A stretch of DNA of 64,000 bases from Voacanga thouarsii. Its lineage: Eukaryota; Streptophyta; Magnoliopsida; Gentianales; Apocynaceae. The number at the start of each line of letters is the position of its first letter. The stretch's first letter is position 1. This document shows positions 61,688-64,000 of this stretch, piece by piece. The notes beneath the pieces were generated by a model. It was not told where the DNA came from, made no database searches, and saw nothing but the letters and a program-made list of their open reading frames with translations. The stretch spans positions 1,919,501-1,983,500 of the forward strand of contig JANUWF010001622.1 in assembly GCA_026120185.1 (NCBI GenBank). Reading direction: 5' to 3'. The position numbers and the translations under genes were made by a program.

Positions 61688-63594
61688 TTTAGATGTGATA
61701 TTTAGAAGTCATTTTTGTTTTGACAAGGAATTAGATATGAAAGGTAAAAAGTTTTACTCATTTTGTATGAATTTGAATACCTCTTTCGATATTGAATTTC
61801 AAATTTACACGAGAATAAAGTGAATAATTATTAAGTATTACATTAAGAAGGGGGTATGCTGGATTTGGATCTTTATTCCTTTTGCTACTATTAAGCCAAC
61901 TACCATTGAAGTTACTTGGCCATTATATTGCTTAAAGCATTAGATCGACACGGTCACTTCTTTAGCTCTATCCGTACCAACAAAAAGAAAACCCTTACCT
62001 AGATTTGTCGAAAGCAGACTGCAGACATGCTTGTGTTTACACCAAGTTTATAAGTCTAGTCTGAAACTTTCACATATGTTCATGTTCCCCTTTCAAATTA
62101 GATGCCATAATTTTCACTAAAAGTTATACACAGAGTGAATGTCATTGTTTACTATTCGAAGCAAGAGGAATCTTATCTCAATCAAGTCGTTTAACTATGG
62201 TAAGTCAGTAGACATATTCCGCTTTTATTATATTTATATTTTGTATATCACACTATATAAATATTATATTTATTATATACAAATCACTTTTAAAATTATT
62301 TTATAGTGAAATAGTTGATACGCGATATTTAAAATATCATCTTAATTATGATAATTTAAATCTTATTCAATATATAATATGAAAAATACTCATTAATATT
62401 AAATAAGTAATTCAATAAGTAATCTCTTAGAATTGAAAGAGATTCTATATCAGATTTTGACTCTTTATCAATGATACATCTTCTATACACTTCCCACAAA
62501 ATGGAAGGGTAGACAAACAACAGAAAGAGGAGAGATCAAATGTGGTCGTGTTTTTAATGTGGCCATGTTTTTAAGCTAGGTGAAGAGTTTAATAAGCGCA
62601 GTGATTAGCAGCATTTTTAGACGACATAAAGGATTTGTTTTTTAAAAAAGCAAAGAAAAAGAGTCAAAAGAGCGGACTCTATGCGTCAGTTTGACCAAAA
62701 TTGGCATGATTTTCAACATTTGTAAGTGAACTTTTTAGGTTGTAAAGCACACTAGAATAGGAATAGGCGAATAGCAATGGGAACGGGTGGACGGTGGACC
62801 TTTAGGAGTTCCCGCTTGTTTCTATACGGAAACCTCCAACCACTTCAACAAATTCTTTATATTCCATAACACCTGCACAAGTGAAGGTGATGAAGCCATA
62901 TAGTTTGCACATTTTTTAGCAGCTGAATGTTTATACAATATACACTTTTTAAAGAATAATTATATATATTTCAAAATTTTATTATTACTCTATTCATTAG
63001 AAATTTGGCCTTTTACACATTCCACTAATGTTATTTTGCTATATTATATTATAGAATAATAATTTAGTTTATAGTGATTTAAAATAGTACTTATTTTCAC
63101 TAATTAAAAGTTGGGAAAGAGTGATTGGAATTATGGTGTATTTGGATATTAATTGGATTGAGTTGAATTTATTTAAATATAATAAAATATTATTAAATAT
63201 GTACTATAGATGTGGAGTTAAATAAAATTAGAAAGAGTATAATATCTTGTAAATATATGATAATTTTTTTAAAATAAAAAATATATGATAGTTTTTTAAA
63301 ATAAAAAATATTTAAATTATGATTATTTTAAAATAAAATAAAATTTTAATTTAAATTAGATTAGCATCTCCTCACGCTCAATTAAATAATTTTATTGTAG
63401 TTTTTTTCTTTTTTTATTTTAAAATTTAAATTGAGATTAAATCAGTGATGCTTCTGTTATGTAATAAAGGAAAAGTAGTAGTGATAGTAGTGATTGTGGG
63501 ATCCAATTCCCACTGTGAAAATTAATGAAAATAGGGGTTTTGAGGTTGGAAATGATGAGACGATAGAAACAGAGATTAGAGGCGACGTGACCCA

Positions 63595-63612
63595 CAGAGA
63601 GAGAGAGAGAGA
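63595..63612. repeat. (GA)n run
   Basis: Nine GA units. GA runs are frequent in plant promoters and 5' UTRs, but no gene is seen on either side. Confidence 0.85.
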
Positions 63613-63685
63613 TGTTTAGTTACCAGTTTCCTTTGGGTTGAGGTTTCGGGCCCTTTTTGAAAAGACGTGTACTCCAAAGAAGGAA

Positions 63686-63706
63686 CAGAGATGGGTCCCA
63701 TCTCTG
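63686..63706. repeat. 21-bp palindrome
   Basis: CAGAGATGGG, one T, CCCATCTCTG: perfect 10-bp arms around one base, in the balanced-composition patch near the right edge. Confidence 0.85.
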
Positions 63707-64000
63707 GGCCATCCCTACGGTGAGAAATCACAGGTGGTCCCTCTCTCTTATTCTTCTATCACCGCGGACCATCACTCTCCCCTCGCCCCGGTCAGTCTGA
63801 CTGCTTGAGGTGTGCTCTTAGTGTAATTTGTTGCTATTCACACACCGATGAATGCCCTGTTTTTTTTTTTTAAATCATTTTATAAATTTACAAATTTCTA
63901 TTTTTTTTATTATATGAAAATTTTGCATATGTTTATATAAAAGATGGAGAAATTCAAGCTTGTTAATAGAAGGAAAAAAAACAGTTATCTATTTAACTTT

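Larger units (their letters stand above)
60640..64000. other. Intergenic, promoter-like patches, no gene
   Basis: Mostly AT-rich. Two stretches of more balanced composition stand out: 61200-61640, with TATATAAA at 61420-61427, and 63480-63860, with a GA run. No frame with a recognisable domain. The 111-codon plus-strand frame at 61488-61823 is unsupported. These patches may belong to untranslated or promoter parts of genes outside the window. Confidence 0.4.

Noticed and set aside
61488..61823. 111-codon plus-strand frame as a secreted protein gene
   Set aside because: Cys/Leu-rich composition follows from CT-rich DNA; no domain, no splice context and no supporting frame bias.

Overview
The window is nuclear DNA from a flowering plant, probably a eudicot. 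It is AT-rich and has a split host gene with GT-AG introns, Ty1/copia, RTE, hAT and MULE transposable elements, small MITEs and a piece of plastid ribosomal DNA. I cannot name the species. No CRISPR arrays, operons or tRNA genes were seen.

One host gene is fully supported: a minus-strand VAD1-like gene (GRAM domain, VASt domain, C-terminal membrane helix, coiled coil) with its start at 36183 and stop at 19084. I could assemble 18 exons in frame (653 codons plus stop). It spans 17 kb because introns 2 and 3 hold an RTE LINE (32330-35368, itself carrying a plastid 23S rDNA fragment) and a copia element (27062-31717).

Layout: 1-2280, 5' part of an endogenous badnavirus-like pararetrovirus (primer site, leader, ORF1, ORF2, decayed ORF3 start). 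2527-3005, decayed first exon resembling an ENH1-type PDZ/rubredoxin gene. 3061-13572, a non-autonomous hAT element split by an Angela-type copia element (4056-13404). 13581-14627, a second hAT-like remnant and a MULE transposase fragment. 15586-18620, a nearly readable RTE LINE. 19084-36183, the VAD1-like gene. 36184-37422, its upstream region with a MITE. 37428-51717, a second Angela copy holding a solo LTR (44753-49584) that holds an almost intact hAT transposon (45786-49035). 51718-53799, a cluster of MITE-like inverted repeats and a compound microsatellite. 53800-59359, a copia element whose two 357-bp LTRs look identical. 59365-64000, mostly AT-rich DNA with a Stowaway-like repeat and two promoter-like stretches but no gene I can support.

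Target-site duplications read directly from the sequence fix the nesting: GTCTAAAA for the first hAT, ATTCG and AGCAT for the two Angela copies, GTCATACA for the second hAT, AAAAC for the last copia. The most informative signals are four in-frame TAG codons shared by two independently inserted Angela copies, a copia element with seemingly identical LTRs but broken genes, a hAT transposase interrupted by a single stop, and plastid rDNA patched into a LINE within an intron. All alignments were made by eye.
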